From Entoloma clypeatum (Eukaryota > Basidiomycota > Agaricomycetes > Agaricales > Entolomataceae), in the NCBI GenBank assembly GCA_963565915.1, contig OY751494.1:1054001-1118000 (forward strand): a stretch of 64,000 nucleotides of DNA, written 5' to 3'. Position 1 is the stretch's first letter; every line of letters begins with the position of its first letter. Positions 41,623-52,302 of the stretch are shown here, piece by piece. The notes under the pieces were generated by a model. The model searched no databases and was not told the DNA's origin. It was given only the letters and a program-made list of their open reading frames with translations. The translations under genes and the position numbers were made by a program.

Positions 41623-42321
41623 ATGGTTTCTACCCAGAAGCGCAGCCAGAGCACATCGTCGGTTGACAAGCCAACCGCCAAGAAGCCTCGTGGCAACGCG
41701 GCGGCTGTGAAGACGCCCAAGGCTGCACCAGACCGTTCTGCAACCAAAAGCAAGAAGGCTGCCACCACCAAGAAGGCTGATGACAACGATGTCAAATCCA
41801 AACGGGCTGCGGCGATCGTCAGGTTGCTGTCTTGACTCTTCACCTACTACTCACCTACAATGTTGTGGGCTGACTTCTTGTCAGCTGGTCTGATCCCACC
41901 AAATTCTATCTCACCGACAAGCTCCTAACGATCATCAAAGATTCTGACACCATGCGGCAGGGGTTTGGATTCACATGTGCCCCATCAGATGACCAGAACA
42001 AGTCCAACTGCAGCCAGGGGAAGAAGATGGCTGAACTCTATGCCGAGGTTGCCAAGAAAGTCTTCAATGGTGTTGAGGGCCCCGATGTGGCGTGAAAGGA
42101 TGCAACTACTGATGAGCTAGCCTCCTGCGTCAAGAATTGCATCAGCATGTCAGTAACTTTTATCCCTTGTCATGCTGCTGAATCGTGAACCCTCCCTTTA
42201 TACAGATTGAAAACCCAGTTTCAGAAGCATCGTGAAGACTTGAAGGAGACTGGTCATGGTCTCATCACCGAAGATCGTGAGGCAGAGATACAGGCAGGTT
42301 CAGTGATATCTAATGTCTGGG
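41623..42321 (+). pseudogene. Myb/SANT-like DNA-binding gene of the Harbinger element, 5' exons
   Basis: Exons fit 41623-41822, 41885-42148 and 42206-42321, with introns 41823-41884 and 42149-42205 bounded by GT and AG. A fourth donor, GGTATGT, is at 42322. The product starts with a Lys/Ala/Thr-rich basic tail, then a trihelix-like region (WSDPTKFYLTDKLLTIIKDS, CVKNCIS, LKTQFQKHREDLKETGHG, ISNVW). Harbinger elements use such a protein to help the transposase bind and enter the nucleus. A TGA occurs in exon 2 at about 42093-42095 (after GPDVA). The gene is cut 20 bases into intron 3 by a family A LTR; its last exon is at 57414-57560. Confidence 0.62.
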
Positions 42322-42341
42322 GTATGTCATCTATTGATTGT

Positions 42342-42743
42342 TGTTATGCTTAACAAACCGTTCCAAGGTTCGGGCAGAGTATGCAGGAAAGTGGAAAGGC
42401 GAAGAGCAAAGTGATTGCTAAATCTAAGGAATCTACTATAGTACAAGAGGTTTATATAGGTACTGACTATAGGCGGTAGCGGATGAGTCAGTACTGCGGA
42501 AGGCAGTGCGCATGAGTAAGGTGACTGCAGAAGGCTATGTACAGTGAGTAAGCTGACTGCGGAAAGCGAGTCAGCGCGGGAACGAAGTATACTAAAGGGG
42601 ATGACAAAGTAAGGTAGTGAGTCAGACTGGGAACCGAAGGTTGCGAAAGTAGATATTAGACATAGTGAGTTCGTAAGAGGGCGCCGCGTCGGGCCAATAA
42701 GTAAAAGATATGATGTGGTCCTCATACTGTAGAGTCCGTAACA
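42342..42743 (-). repeat. 3' LTR of family A copy 2, subtype 2 (402 bp)
   Basis: On the minus strand it starts TGTTACGGACTC and ends AGCATAACA. It is nearly identical to 24099-24500 and clearly different from 48585-48972. It interrupts intron 3 of the Harbinger Myb-like gene at 42341. Confidence 0.92.
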
Positions 42744-42777
42744 TGTTCCCCTCCTCAAGCTCTGTGTCCTCACAGAG

Positions 42778-43143
42778 TCACTGTCCCCATCCCTCGTTGT
42801 TGCCGGGATCGGACCAGTTCGGGCTCTCCTTGAGGCTCCAATCGTATATCAACTCCTCATTGATGGCGACGGCGAGTTCAAGGCCCTTGATGGCCAGCCG
42901 AATACATCGATTCTCGATGACGAGGGTGCTGGTGTAGTTCCCAAGAATTTGTTTCTCTTCGGGAGTCGGGGCAACGGGGAGATTGGACAATGAATGAAGT
43001 CGGATATTCATCTGGCGATGAAGGAGGTCGGCGAGGGAAGTTTCGAGGGCATGGATTTGGTCTCTCATGGAGAGCGCTTCGTTCATAAGGGCGGCGATGG
43101 CGGGGTTGACGTCGGTGGTGGAGGTAACGATGGTGTTTGACAT
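42778..43143 (-). CDS. extra 3' ORF of family A copy 2, 121 aa
   Basis: The homologue of the ORF at 3845-4207: same position between chromodomain and LTR, same helical core (EALSMRDQIHALETSLADLL) and same GWGQ end, but a different N-terminus and many substitutions. Retention of an open frame across diverged subfamilies supports a real product. No domain is recognised and no membrane segment is present. Confidence 0.6.
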   Translation of the reverse strand: MSNTIVTSTTDVNPAIAALMNEALSMRDQIHALETSLADLLHRQMNIRLHSLSNLPVAPTPEEKQILGNYTSTLVIENRCIRLAIKGLELAVAINEELIYDWSLKESPNWSDPGNNEGWGQ

Positions 43144-43276
43144 GGCGGTGAGGATGGTGGAGAGATAGAAGTAGAATGGGGTGGTTATATTGGGCAGGGA
43201 GAAGACTAGAGCGGGGAACTCGGTGTGTGGTTGACTGATGAGGTCGATGCTGCCATGGGTTTTGAGAACTCATCTT

Positions 43277-46200
43277 TTATCGTGGACGAGACGGGTTCTG
43301 CCGATGGAAATCACGGATCAAATCTTGAGCGTTCTGAACATTAGCTCGAGGCTCCCATGTGTTTTCTTCTGGACCATATCCTTCCCACTGGACGAGGTAC
43401 TGGATCTTTCCACGGAACTTTTGAGAGTCTAGGATCGTAGACACATGGTACTCTTCTCGTCCTTCGACGATGATCAGATCAGGGGCTGGTTTCTTTTTCT
43501 GGATGGCGTACTTCGGAGTTTCATATGGTGACAACAGGGTCTCGTTGAACACAGGGTGAATCATCTTCCAAGTCTTCGTAAGATCAAGAAGGTATGCGCT
43601 AACTCCTTTCTTCTCTAGGACTTTGAATGGTCCATGTCGGAGTGCATCAAGTTTCTTTGAGGGGCGATCGGTCCTGATGTTAGTCCCTTCCGTCCACACC
43701 TTGTCTCCAATGCGGTAGTTCCGAGACGGACTTCTCCATGTGTCAACTGTCTTCTTCATCTGATCCTGTGCTTGTTTCAGCGCTGCATTGGCTTCTTCTC
43801 ATGCCTGTTTGAGTTTTTTCAAGAAGTTGTTGGCAGCCAGATTGGTATCTTCTAACACGAGCTCTCCCTTCCACGGATGTAAACCGTAGTTGAGGTAGAA
43901 TGGGGTGTGCTTCGTTGCCTGATGTTCTTTGTCATTGTACTGGAACTCTGCGATTGCAATCCATTCAGCCCAATCATCCTGTAGATGGTTGACAAAGTTT
44001 CGTAAGAACGCTTCCGTTTCCTGATGCGATTGCTCGGCCTGTCCATCAGTCTGTGGGTGGTATGCGGTGGACAGGTTCCTCTTGATCCCTAACATGCGGC
44101 AGAGTATCTCCATGAACTTTGCGGTGAACTGCGGTCCCCTATCGCTGATGATCTTCTTGGGGATCCCATGAAGCTTCCATATCTGATCCCGATAGATCTT
44201 GGCTAATCCTTCAGCCGATAGTTCCACGGTTGTTGGAATGAGGTGAAGCATCTTTGAATGTCTATCCGTGATGACCAGAATTGCGTTTTTTCCATCAGAT
44301 TCTGGTATCGGTCCCACGACATCGATTCCTATGTCTTCCCATGGGTGACTTGGTGCTGCATGGGGATGTAGCGGAGCATGTCGCTTTTGTCGGTTAATCT
44401 TGTTGCGTTGACAAGTGTCGCAACCCTTCACGTACTTCTTCACATCATGCAGTATGGTAGGCCACCAGTAGGTGCGAGTGAGGAGTTCATGTGTCCGGTA
44501 CTGTCCTGGATGTCCAGCCACTGGTGCATCGTGTGATTCAAACATCAATTCTTGTCGCAATTGTGGGTCTGGCGGAACATAGACTCGTTCGCCTGCATAT
44601 GTGATGCCGTTTTCCTGTTGATACCAATGAGGATTCTTCTTTAGGCCCTGGGCTACTTCTGTCTCCATGCGGTTTGAACCCTTGATGCGTGCAATCCACG
44701 GATTTTCGATGGTCGTGATGTTTCCAATTTTGATGGAATCAGATGTTTCACCCCCTTCAAAGAATTGTTCCTCCGTGAACATCTCCATTTGTACCACATC
44801 TTCTGATTCCAATCGTTTCAAGAATAGTCCCTCCTTGAGCATTTGGTCACTGTCCTGTGGTTCGAGTTCCGCTTCATACCAGGGTAAGCGTGACAGAATG
44901 TCCGCTTTCACATTGGTCTTGCCGGGCACATGCCGTAATTCGAAGTCATAGTCCTGTAACTTCATTTTCCAGCGTCGCTGTTGTTGATTCAGGTCCTGAG
45001 GACGACGGAAATATTCCAGGTTCTTGTGATCGGTCAAGATCTCGAAACGTTCCCTGGCTTCAAGCAGATAGTGTCTCCAATCTTTCAATGCTTCCACGAC
45101 TGCCAGAAGTTCCTTGTTGTATATCTCGTAATTCTGTTCGGCCGCGGACATGGTCCGCGACAAGAATGTGATGGGGTGCCATTTGTTGTCTTGCTTCTGA
45201 GAGAGTACTGCTCCAATTGCATAGCCCGATGCATCGGTTTCAACCCTGAACTGTCCCTCTGGTTTTGGTAATGCCAAGACCGGTGCTGATGTAATTGCCT
45301 GTATGAGACCTTCAAAGGCTTGCTGCTCTGTTGGTCCCCAAGTAAATGCCGTACCGCCTGTGAGCGCGGTGAGAGGTTTCGCGATGTTTGAGTACCCTTC
45401 AATAAATCGTCCATAGAAGTTAGCAAATCCAAGGAACTTCTGAACTTCCTTTTTTGATGTGGGTGCTCGCCAGTTTTGAATTGTATCCACCTTCTCAGTT
45501 TCCATCTCAACACATCCCTCACCAACCACATATCCCAATATAGGACATTTCGTTACTTCCCATAAACACTTCTTCTCCTTTAGGAACAAATCATTGTCTG
45601 ATAGGATCTGTAGGATTTCTTCAGTGTTTCGCACGAGTTCTTCCTTGGTTTTACCGATAACCACAATGTCATCCATGTAGATCACGCAGATACGTCGGCG
45701 GATCTGGTCCCAGAATAGACTAGCCATCATTCAAGAGAATGTTCCCGGGGAGTTGCAAAGACCGAAAAACATGACCAATGGTTCGAACAATCCTCGACTG
45801 GTGAGGAAGGCAGCTTTCCATTCATCGCCCTCCTTGATCCGGACGTTGTTATAGCCCCACATGATGTCCATTTTATTGAAGTAGACCGCATCTTTCAGTA
45901 CGTTCAAGAGATCAGATATTCATGGGAGTGGGAACTTGTCTTTGACCATGAATTTATTGACCATGCGGTAATCTTGTACCAATCGTTTGGAGCCATCCTT
46001 CTTGTTGATGAAGAAGCAAGGGGAGGCATAAGGGGATTTGGATGGGCGGATCTTTCCTGTTGCTAGACCTTCGTCAATGAATGCGTCCAATTCTTCTTGT
46101 TCCTTTTGCGTCATAGGATATGTATTTCCTCCTAGTTCCTTTGGTGCGTCCATGGTAAGTTCGATACCATGGTCCCATTTCCTCTCCTTTGGGATCTTGT

Positions 46201-46885
46201 CAAAATTCTCTTTCTCAAAAAGATGAGCAAATCGTTCAACATATGAGGGTCGTTTGGTTGTGGGAGGTGGTGTGGAAGTGACAGCTTCCAAAATAGGGTC
46301 TCCAGGCTTCCATTTCTGATCCGACTTTTTGGGTGCATCTTTGTCGCGCACCTCAACCATGCGAACCCAGTGTTTGCGACCATTAAGGTTAACCCTGAAA
46401 TCTGAGTGTTTGGTTCGACATGTTGTTGGGCATCGGTTAAATGTCACCGCGCCGGTTGTCCAATTGATTGTGGGGTTGTGGTGTACCAACCAGTCATGTC
46501 CCAAGAGCATGTCCGTTCTCCCAATGTCCAGTACCATTGCTTCCATGGTTTCCTGATGTGCTCCCAAATCCAGTTTAACTTCGGCAAGTTGGCTCGCTTT
46601 CTGTTGTCGATTTTGTGATCCATCCGCATTTAGAATTGCTATGGGTGGTATTCCTCGTGTGGGGAGGTTCTGTTCGTGTACTATTCTGGGATGGATGCAT
46701 GTGCGTTCACATCCGCTGTCAACCTCAGGTCGGATAACCTTTGGTCCTCGTCGTGTTTTGAGCTGCGCTAACAGCCTGATTTCTCGTCTTTTTGGAGGTT
46801 TATCTCCCTTCACAATCTTAGTCGACGCAGCGGCTTGCTTGGCAGGGATGACATAGGTTCTATTGTCTGCAGTCATACAAGGCAA
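43277..46885 (-). pseudogene. pol polyprotein, family A copy 2, three in-frame stops
   Basis: Colinear with copy 1 without indels. Stops are TGA at 45920-45922, TGA at 45731-45733 (both shared with copy 1) and a private TGA at 43799-43801, where copy 1 has CGA. Conversely copy 2 keeps CGA at the third stop of copy 1. Protease, RT (YMDD), RNase H, zinc finger (CDTCQRNK), integrase core and chromodomain are all recognisable. The last open part, 43759-43277, covers the integrase C-terminus and chromodomain. Confidence 0.9.
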
Positions 46886-46926
46886 GCAAGTCCGTTTAAT
46901 AGATAAGGGTCGCGACTTAGCGTCGT

Positions 46927-47793
46927 TTAATCGGACCCTTCGGGAAAATCCTTCTCTTCGGTTTCTAAGATTGTGGTTTCATCATTCTCGGCATCTTCCT
47001 CAGACACCTTCCTAACCCTTCCGGAGTTCTTCTTCGGCTTGCGGCAGTTGCGCACGATATGGCCTTCTTGGTCACAGTTAAAACACTTGCGACCATCTTT
47101 CTTCTTTGGAGCGCTACAGTCTTTAGCCAGATGACCGAAGCATTGACAGTTGTAGCAACGGGCTACTCCTGCTTTGTCGATCTCCATGGCCTTGCCCTGA
47201 CCACCATAAGTGGTACCCGATCCGGCGTGCATGTCGCCGCCACCTCGGATGACCAGTGCATGTCCTTCCATCTGTCGTCCCTTGTTTCGGATCTCCTTTG
47301 CGTAATCGGTGTACGTCTTGCCATCGCTAGCCACTTGTTCAGAGATTCTGCGGTTGACGTTTTTCTCTAGGATGTATTTCCCAGTTTCTTCACCAAGGTT
47401 TGACAGTCCCAAGAGTTCTTCAAATTCATCCAAGAATTCATCAACAGTGCGTTTCTCTTGTTTCAGGACTTCGAGTCTCGCTTTGGCAGTGACCGACTTG
47501 TTGGCGATGGAGAATCGTGTGGTGATATCATCAGAAAAACCTAGCCAGGTGATGTTCTCGTTGTCAGCAGTAAGAGCGTCTAACTTGTTACTGGCCCAGT
47601 GTCTGCCGGACCCTTCCATCATGCGGGATAGTACCGCAAGAATCTTCTGATCGTCTGTGAGGCTCTTTTGGAACCTGATGTATAGTTTGGTGGCTTTCCA
47701 CCACTCATCAAAGGTGTATCTGTCCTTGAACATCCCAGGATCCTTGATGATCTTGGATGTATCCATTGTTTGTACAGCTGGAGCTTCTGCCAT
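46927..47793 (-). CDS. gag polyprotein, family A (288 aa, intact)
   Basis: The gag core (FDEWWKATKLYIRFQ, WLGFSDDITTRFS, TVDEFLDEFEELLG) is followed by a Gly-rich linker and two zinc knuckles, CYNCQCFGHLAKDC and CFNCDQEGHIVRNC, both CX2CX4HX4C, then an acidic tail. It forms the particle and binds RNA. Uninterrupted from ATG at 47793, and pol begins 41 bases after its end. The tail is identical to 1-72. Confidence 0.88.
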   Translation of the reverse strand: MAEAPAVQTMDTSKIIKDPGMFKDRYTFDEWWKATKLYIRFQKSLTDDQKILAVLSRMMEGSGRHWASNKLDALTADNENITWLGFSDDITTRFSIANKSVTAKARLEVLKQEKRTVDEFLDEFEELLGLSNLGEETGKYILEKNVNRRISEQVASDGKTYTDYAKEIRNKGRQMEGHALVIRGGGDMHAGSGTTYGGQGKAMEIDKAGVARCYNCQCFGHLAKDCSAPKKKDGRKCFNCDQEGHIVRNCRKPKKNSGRVRKVSEEDAENDETTILETEEKDFPEGSD

Positions 47794-47795
47794 GT

Positions 47796-48380
47796 TTAGA
47801 GTCTGCGGAGGAGAAGAGGAGTCGGGTTGTTGGGATGAAGATGGGGTTCGGGATACAGGTAAGGATTGAAAATGAGTCCCTGTTCTAGGCGTCTGTTCGG
47901 TATCTGACTGCGCGGAGTCAAAAGTAAATTCGTCAGGGGACTCGTCGGCGGAATCGGTGGCAAAACGTTCAGAGTATTTCCTCTGTAAATCTCTAAGGAA
48001 TCTCTGTTCCTGCGCGTCTGTTGGTCGCGAGAAGGGGTCAAGTCTCTCGTTTCGTGCCCAGCGGTTGTACTCGGTCTGTTGTTCTTCGGTGGTGAAGTGG
48101 GCGTAGATCTGCTGCTTCGAGTAAGACGTGATGATGTGGCTCTGGGACGTCTCAATGTGAGCGTCCTAATCAATCTTCTGATAATGGTTGTCTGGACACC
48201 GATAAACTCTCTGATCTCTGTGATCCGACCTGTCTGAGGTCCTTCTTGAACGCGAAAGCTTTCAAGTTCGTTCTGTCGGGTGTTGTAACGCGCGATCTGG
48301 TGTTGCCGAGCAAGATGGATGCTCTCTGCTATCTCGCCGTGGGGGCGATGCTCGTCGTTGTCTGGTTCTTCGTCAAGCAC
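47796..48380 (-). CDS. ORF upstream of gag, family A (194 aa)
   Basis: An open frame between the 5' LTR leader and gag, ending just before the gag ATG in a different frame. It is Arg/Thr/Pro-rich with a helical N-terminus (AESIHLARQHQIARYNTRQ) and has no known domain. It may be a leader ORF or an N-terminal gag extension lost by a frameshift. Moderate confidence that it is translated is not warranted; it is reported because the frame is long and in the sense direction. Confidence 0.4.
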   Translation of the reverse strand: MLDEEPDNDEHRPHGEIAESIHLARQHQIARYNTRQNELESFRVQEGPQTGRITEIREFIGVQTTIIRRLIRTLTLRRPRATSSRLTRSSRSTPTSPPKNNRPSTTAGHETRDLTPSRDQQTRRNRDSLEIYRGNTLNVLPPIPPTSPLTNLLLTPRSQIPNRRLEQGLIFNPYLYPEPHLHPNNPTPLLLRRL

Positions 48381-48584
48381 CTGCTGTAGGATGCGACGGA
48401 TCTCTGATTCGATGTACTGCTGGATGAGTGTAAAATCGATACTGTCTCGAGGACTTAGCTCCTCCTGTCGGGCTTCTGGCGTGCTGAATGGGTTACTGGT
48501 GAAGTCTTCAAAGAAGCGCGACGTCTTGACTCATCTGATAGTTGCTCTCTTCGCTCTGGGCGAACCTAACGAGATTTAGCAACT

Positions 48585-48972
48585 TGTTATGCTTAACAAA
48601 CCGTTCCAAGGTTTGGGCAGAGTATGCAGGAAGTGGAAAGGCGAAGAGCAAAGTGATTGCTAAATCTAAGGAATGTAGCTATGGTACATGGGGTTTATAT
48701 AGTACTGGCTACGAGCGGTAGCGAGTGAGTCAGTGGCTGCGGAAGGCAGTGCAGATGAGTCAGTAACTGCGGAAAGGCAGTGCGAAGTGAGTCAGACAAC
48801 TGCAGACTGAGTAATCCCTACTGCGGAGTGCGAGTCAGCGCGGGAGCAAAGTATACTAAAGGAGAATGGTAGAGTAAAGGTAAATGAATAAGTGGTCCGA
48901 TGAGTCAAAGAAATAACGAAGGTACAATGCAAGGGAAAAGTGCGTAACATACAAACCGGTAAGTCCGTAACA
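48585..48972 (-). repeat. 5' LTR of family A copy 2, subtype 1 (388 bp), with promoter and primer sites
   Basis: TATATAAA (48701-48694) lies 34 nt upstream of AGATTTAGCAA (48667-48657). Its perfect 11-nt complement TTGCTAAATCT is at 48582-48572, 2 nt after the LTR. AACGT precedes the LTR on the minus strand (48977-48973), within element C gag. The partner duplication is at 4630-4634. Confidence 0.9.
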
Positions 48973-49976
48973 ACGTTGCCGCAAAACATGCATAAATTAT
49001 TGTCAAATCGTCGTTGGCATCCTTGGGGAGTTAATTTCCCATCTTTGCCAAGTTTGTCGGAGAGGGCGGATTTCGGAGAAATGGATGAGTAGATTTGTCG
49101 GAGGAGCGCGATTTCTCATGTTGACGTTCCCAGTAGCGAGCATCACTGTTATGGGCCATTACTTTCAACTCGGCGAGAGTCTTTGGTTTGGGAAAAGTCC
49201 CCAAAATGTCCTTGATGTGTTCCGCTAAACCGGTATAGTACCAATATCGGAGCGCGCCATCATCCCACTGTGTGCAAGCAGAAAGACGTTTGAAGTCCAT
49301 GTTGTAACGTAGGATCTTCTGATTGTTGCACATCCGAAGGTGATCCAGGCTATCCTCTGCTTCTCCGGTCGGATCGATAGGTCCGAATTTGGATCGGAGG
49401 ATGTGCACAAAGGCGGACCAGTCGTCCAACCAGACAGAGTCATCGTCGGACTCTCCCAAGAGGGTAGGCTCAAACCATTTGAGCGCGGTTCCTCAGAGGT
49501 ATGACAGAGCGAAACTGACTTTGTTATCATCGTCGTCAAAGGTGGGGTTGTTTCAGCAATATAGTGTGCATTGTGCGAGGAAACTGGTGAGTTTCCGAGA
49601 GTCGGAACCGTCAAAAGTGTCGGGTTCCTTCGACTTCTTTTTCGGAGTTTTCGGAGTCTCTCTACATCGGAGCTCCTGCGTCATAAGCATAATTGCTTCG
49701 GCGAGGTTTGGAGTTTGCTCGTGATGGAAAGGATTGTTATTGTCAAAAGGAGAGGTCGGAGATTTAAAGGGATGGAATTCTTCAGGAATCGGAGGTCCTT
49801 GTGTCTGAGGTGTTCAGAGATGAGGTGTTGGAGATATGGGGTCAGGTTTGGGTGCAGATTCTTCTGCGGGAATATCTTGGAACGTATGTGGAAATGTTGC
49901 CCTGGTGTCCTGCAGATTTGAAGCTTCCGCTGTGGCTGCTGCTGCGTGGGAGTTCTGAGTGGTGTGGGCTGCCATA
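48973..49976 (-). pseudogene. gag, family C, 5' part with stops and a frameshift
   Basis: From ATG at 49976 the frame reads MAAHTTQNSHAAATAEAS and continues through a gag core (LDDWSAFVHILRSKFGPIDP, MDFKRLSACTQWDDGALRYWYYTGL). It is broken by TGA codons (for example after the residues ALSYL and SPTPHL) and a frameshift near 49060. The best frame then gives DGKLTPQGCQRRFDNNLCMF and CGN, the start of a zinc knuckle completed at 4630. Cut by the 5' LTR of element A. Confidence 0.8.
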
Positions 49977-50021
49977 ACTGGAATTTGAAATACGAATAAG
50001 CGAGTGGCAGTTTGAATATAC

Positions 50022-50514
50022 TGTTAAGAACTGATCGACAAAACATTGGAGCTACATCGGACACGTCGGAAGGTCAGAAGGTCGGAGCGCGTGCAACGTA
50101 GGGGCAAGGACTTGGCTTCAACTTGTGTGTTGCGCCCTCGCTAATACGTTGGTGTCCTTATTTCGAAGGATTGGAGGATTGGAGGATTGGAGGTTGGAGG
50201 TCAGACTCAAGTTAAGAGTCGGAAAGAGGACGGGAGGTAAGATGTTGAATCTAAGTTGATATTCAAACTGAAGCTAATACACGATTCTACATAAGTTTAA
50301 ATACTATGTCGGAGGACGTGTGGCTTCATCGGAGTCGGATAACGAGTGGCTGTCGGAGACTCTTAACATAAGTAAAATGGTCGGATGTAAGTAATGTATG
50401 TAGTAATGAGATTCATAACAGTAAGTATGCATAATAAGTATTAGTCAAAAATGTCGGAGGTGTCGGAGGTGTCGGGTTTGGTCAGAAATCGTCGGAATTG
50501 ATCAGAATGTAACA
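50022..50514 (-). repeat. 5' LTR of family C (493 bp) with promoter and primer sites
   Basis: TATTTAAA (50303-50296) precedes CAGTTTGAATAT (50270-50259) by 33 nt. The complement ATATTCAAACTG is at 50019-50008, 2 nt after the LTR end. It starts TGTTACATTC and ends CTTAACA on the minus strand. Confidence 0.9.
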
Positions 50515-51360
50515 TGATTCTTTTTTAGATCATCTTTGATCTGTGCCCGCAGCTCCTTCCACCCACGGATTTCGACTTTTGCCTTGGTTGTGATGTCATG
50601 CAGCTCATCCTCCCAAGGCTCCAGGCCTTCATCTGATAGTGAGTTTTCGGAGTCTTCCTCACCACAAACACTTTCCTCAGAATCCCTGTTGCTGCAGCGA
50701 CACTTTTGAGAAATAATGGGCACAGGATCATCACAGAGAAGTGGAGGAGAGGACATGCTCTCTTGTCAAATATGGATGTTTTTGCCTTCATCCTCGGACC
50801 ATGACAAAGGGCCTGGTGATGGTTGGCAGCTAATGGTAATGTATTGATCCGTGAGACATGTCTGGTCTTTCAAAAGGTGCCGATAATGTTCTTGCATTCG
50901 TTTGCTTTTGCTTCCAACATCTGGACCCTTCTTGTACTCCTTCAGGCGCTCTGGACGGGGAACATTCAGATCACTTGGGGTTTGCAAGCCAGTCTTCGCA
51001 TGCTCACCATGTCTTTCCTGTCGTCTCCGCTCTCTTTTTGCCCTGAGTGTTGGTGGAACCCAGTCTTCATCTCGAGGATCATCCCCAAGACAAATAGACA
51101 GCTTCATCATCATTGCCTGCAAACCAGCACTTCCGAGACATGTTTCCTGCTGGCTATCCCACTCCTCCATGTCATCACCAGATTTGACAGACTCATTGTC
51201 TGACAGGTCCTCAGCCTGCACATCTGTCTTGAGGCTATCGAAGTACACATGTGGCTGCCATTCAGCATCACTTTCTGGGTCTTCGGAGTGATTGGGACCA
51301 TCGGGCAGTGTTGGAAGAGGAATATGACCATGACCTGACTCATGTTCATCAGCATTTCGG
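50515..51360 (-). pseudogene. DDE transposase-like gene, 5' half
   Basis: On the minus strand the frames give an acidic, Ser-rich N-terminal region (SDNESVKSGDDMEEWDSQQ), a basic stretch (RLKEYKKGPDVGSKSKRMQEHYRHLL) and SLSDEGLEPWEDELHD followed by GWKELRAQIKDDLKKN, where element C interrupts. Removing C and one AATCR duplication continues the frame into 10133 (TLTISQMNQL). This is the typical N-terminal architecture of the agaric transposase family whose catalytic part is at 10128-11621. The two open parts (51248-50766 and 50756-50502) lie in different frames, so an intron or indel separates them. The start codon is uncertain. Confidence 0.72.
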
Positions 51361-51629
51361 CACTTTCAGCTTATAGCATCTTACAGCTTATGAAAGCAAC
51401 TTACAGCTTATGAAAAGCATCTTACAGCTTATGAAAAGCAGCTTTCAACTTATAGAAAACATCTTTAATCAGCTTTGTCTCAGAGCAGCTTTGGAACAAC
51501 ATCTTTGAATTATTCAGCAAAAATGTTCACAAGCTGGAATAAAAACATTTTTATGTAGAAAAATTGTAACATTGTGATAACATTAGTATTATATATAATA
51601 CATCCTCACAAGTGGAAAAAAAGGGAGTG
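51361..51629. repeat. short tandem repeats of CTTACAGCTTATGAAA type and AT-rich spacer
   Basis: Four copies of a 21-22 bp unit (CAGCTTATGAAAAGCATCTTA and variants) at about 51367-51460 are followed by AT-rich DNA up to the copia LTR. Not coding. Confidence 0.7.
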
Positions 51630-51939
51630 TGTTGAAACTTTTCCCATCACGTAGATTAGATTAGATTAGATTACATCACGTGACCTTTACATATCTTCAT
51701 TACATACTTGTTTGGTTGGTACAAACAGTAGTACGGTATATAAGACCAGGAAACTGTCAATATCAACAAGTTGTCTCTTGACTCTTAACCAGCTCCATCG
51801 CTCTCACCAGCCTCAACCGCTCTCACTAGCCTTACCCCCTCCAAACCATGTAAGTGACCATAGCGGTATCGTAGAGTACTTCCACTGTAGCTATGTTGCT
51901 CAGTACACCTGTGGCTAGCACCCAGGTGGAACTTCAACA
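51630..51939 (+). repeat. 5' LTR of element F (310 bp)
   Basis: It starts TGTTGAAACTTTTCCC and ends ACTTCAACA. It carries an ATTAG pentamer run (GATTAGATTAGATTAG) and a TATATAAGACC box at about 51738. The following GGTTATGGGCCCC is a possible tRNA-derived primer site, not confirmed. Confidence 0.94.
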
Positions 51940-52302
51940 GGTTATGGGCCCCGGATAGCAGAGGGACTTGGGAAACGCTGGCAACAGCGAGTACCTGCCC
52001 ACTCTATCCTGGTTGGCAAAGAACCGATCGAAAGATCTAGGTTCTGAGTCTTACTTCTTCACATATGAACCTGGGAACGTCATTACGACAAGTACCTGTC
52101 ATGAGATGTCCCTAAGGGGATTGACCTAGTACACTCCATGTGGAAACGTTGATCGCACCTTATACGTTTCTGACATATAAAGGGTTTTCCCGTGACCGCT
52201 ATTCCTAAAGGGAATATGTCATAAGGAATCATTTAATTGTTTTCTTGAATCATATTCATAACACATCACTGATTGGGAACCCTTTCTTAGATTCATCTAA
52301 AA

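Larger units (their letters stand above)
42342..48972 (-). mobile_element. Ty3/gypsy family A, copy 2, chimeric
   Basis: A complete layout from LTR to LTR (5' LTR, upstream ORF, gag, pol, extra ORF, 3' LTR). The LTRs are of different subtypes: 388 bp at the 5' end and 402 bp at the 3' end. The flanks also disagree (ATTGT at left, ACGTT at right). Its 5' part up to the integrase zinc finger equals copy 1, and its 3' part is a diverged subfamily. The 5' LTR belongs to the insertion in element C and the 3' LTR to an insertion in the Harbinger Myb gene. Confidence 0.93.
48973..50514 (-). mobile_element. Ty3/gypsy family C, 5' portion
   Basis: The 5' LTR, leader and most of gag of the same insertion whose remainder is at 4630-10127. 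Joining the two at the AACGT duplication restores a zinc knuckle in frame, and the LTRs have identical length. The upstream flank AATCA (50519-50515) pairs with AATCG at 10128-10132. Confidence 0.9.

Noticed and set aside
42342..48972. An ordinary complete retrotransposon with matching LTRs
   Set aside because: The two LTRs are different subtypes with non-matching flanks; it is treated as a recombinant.
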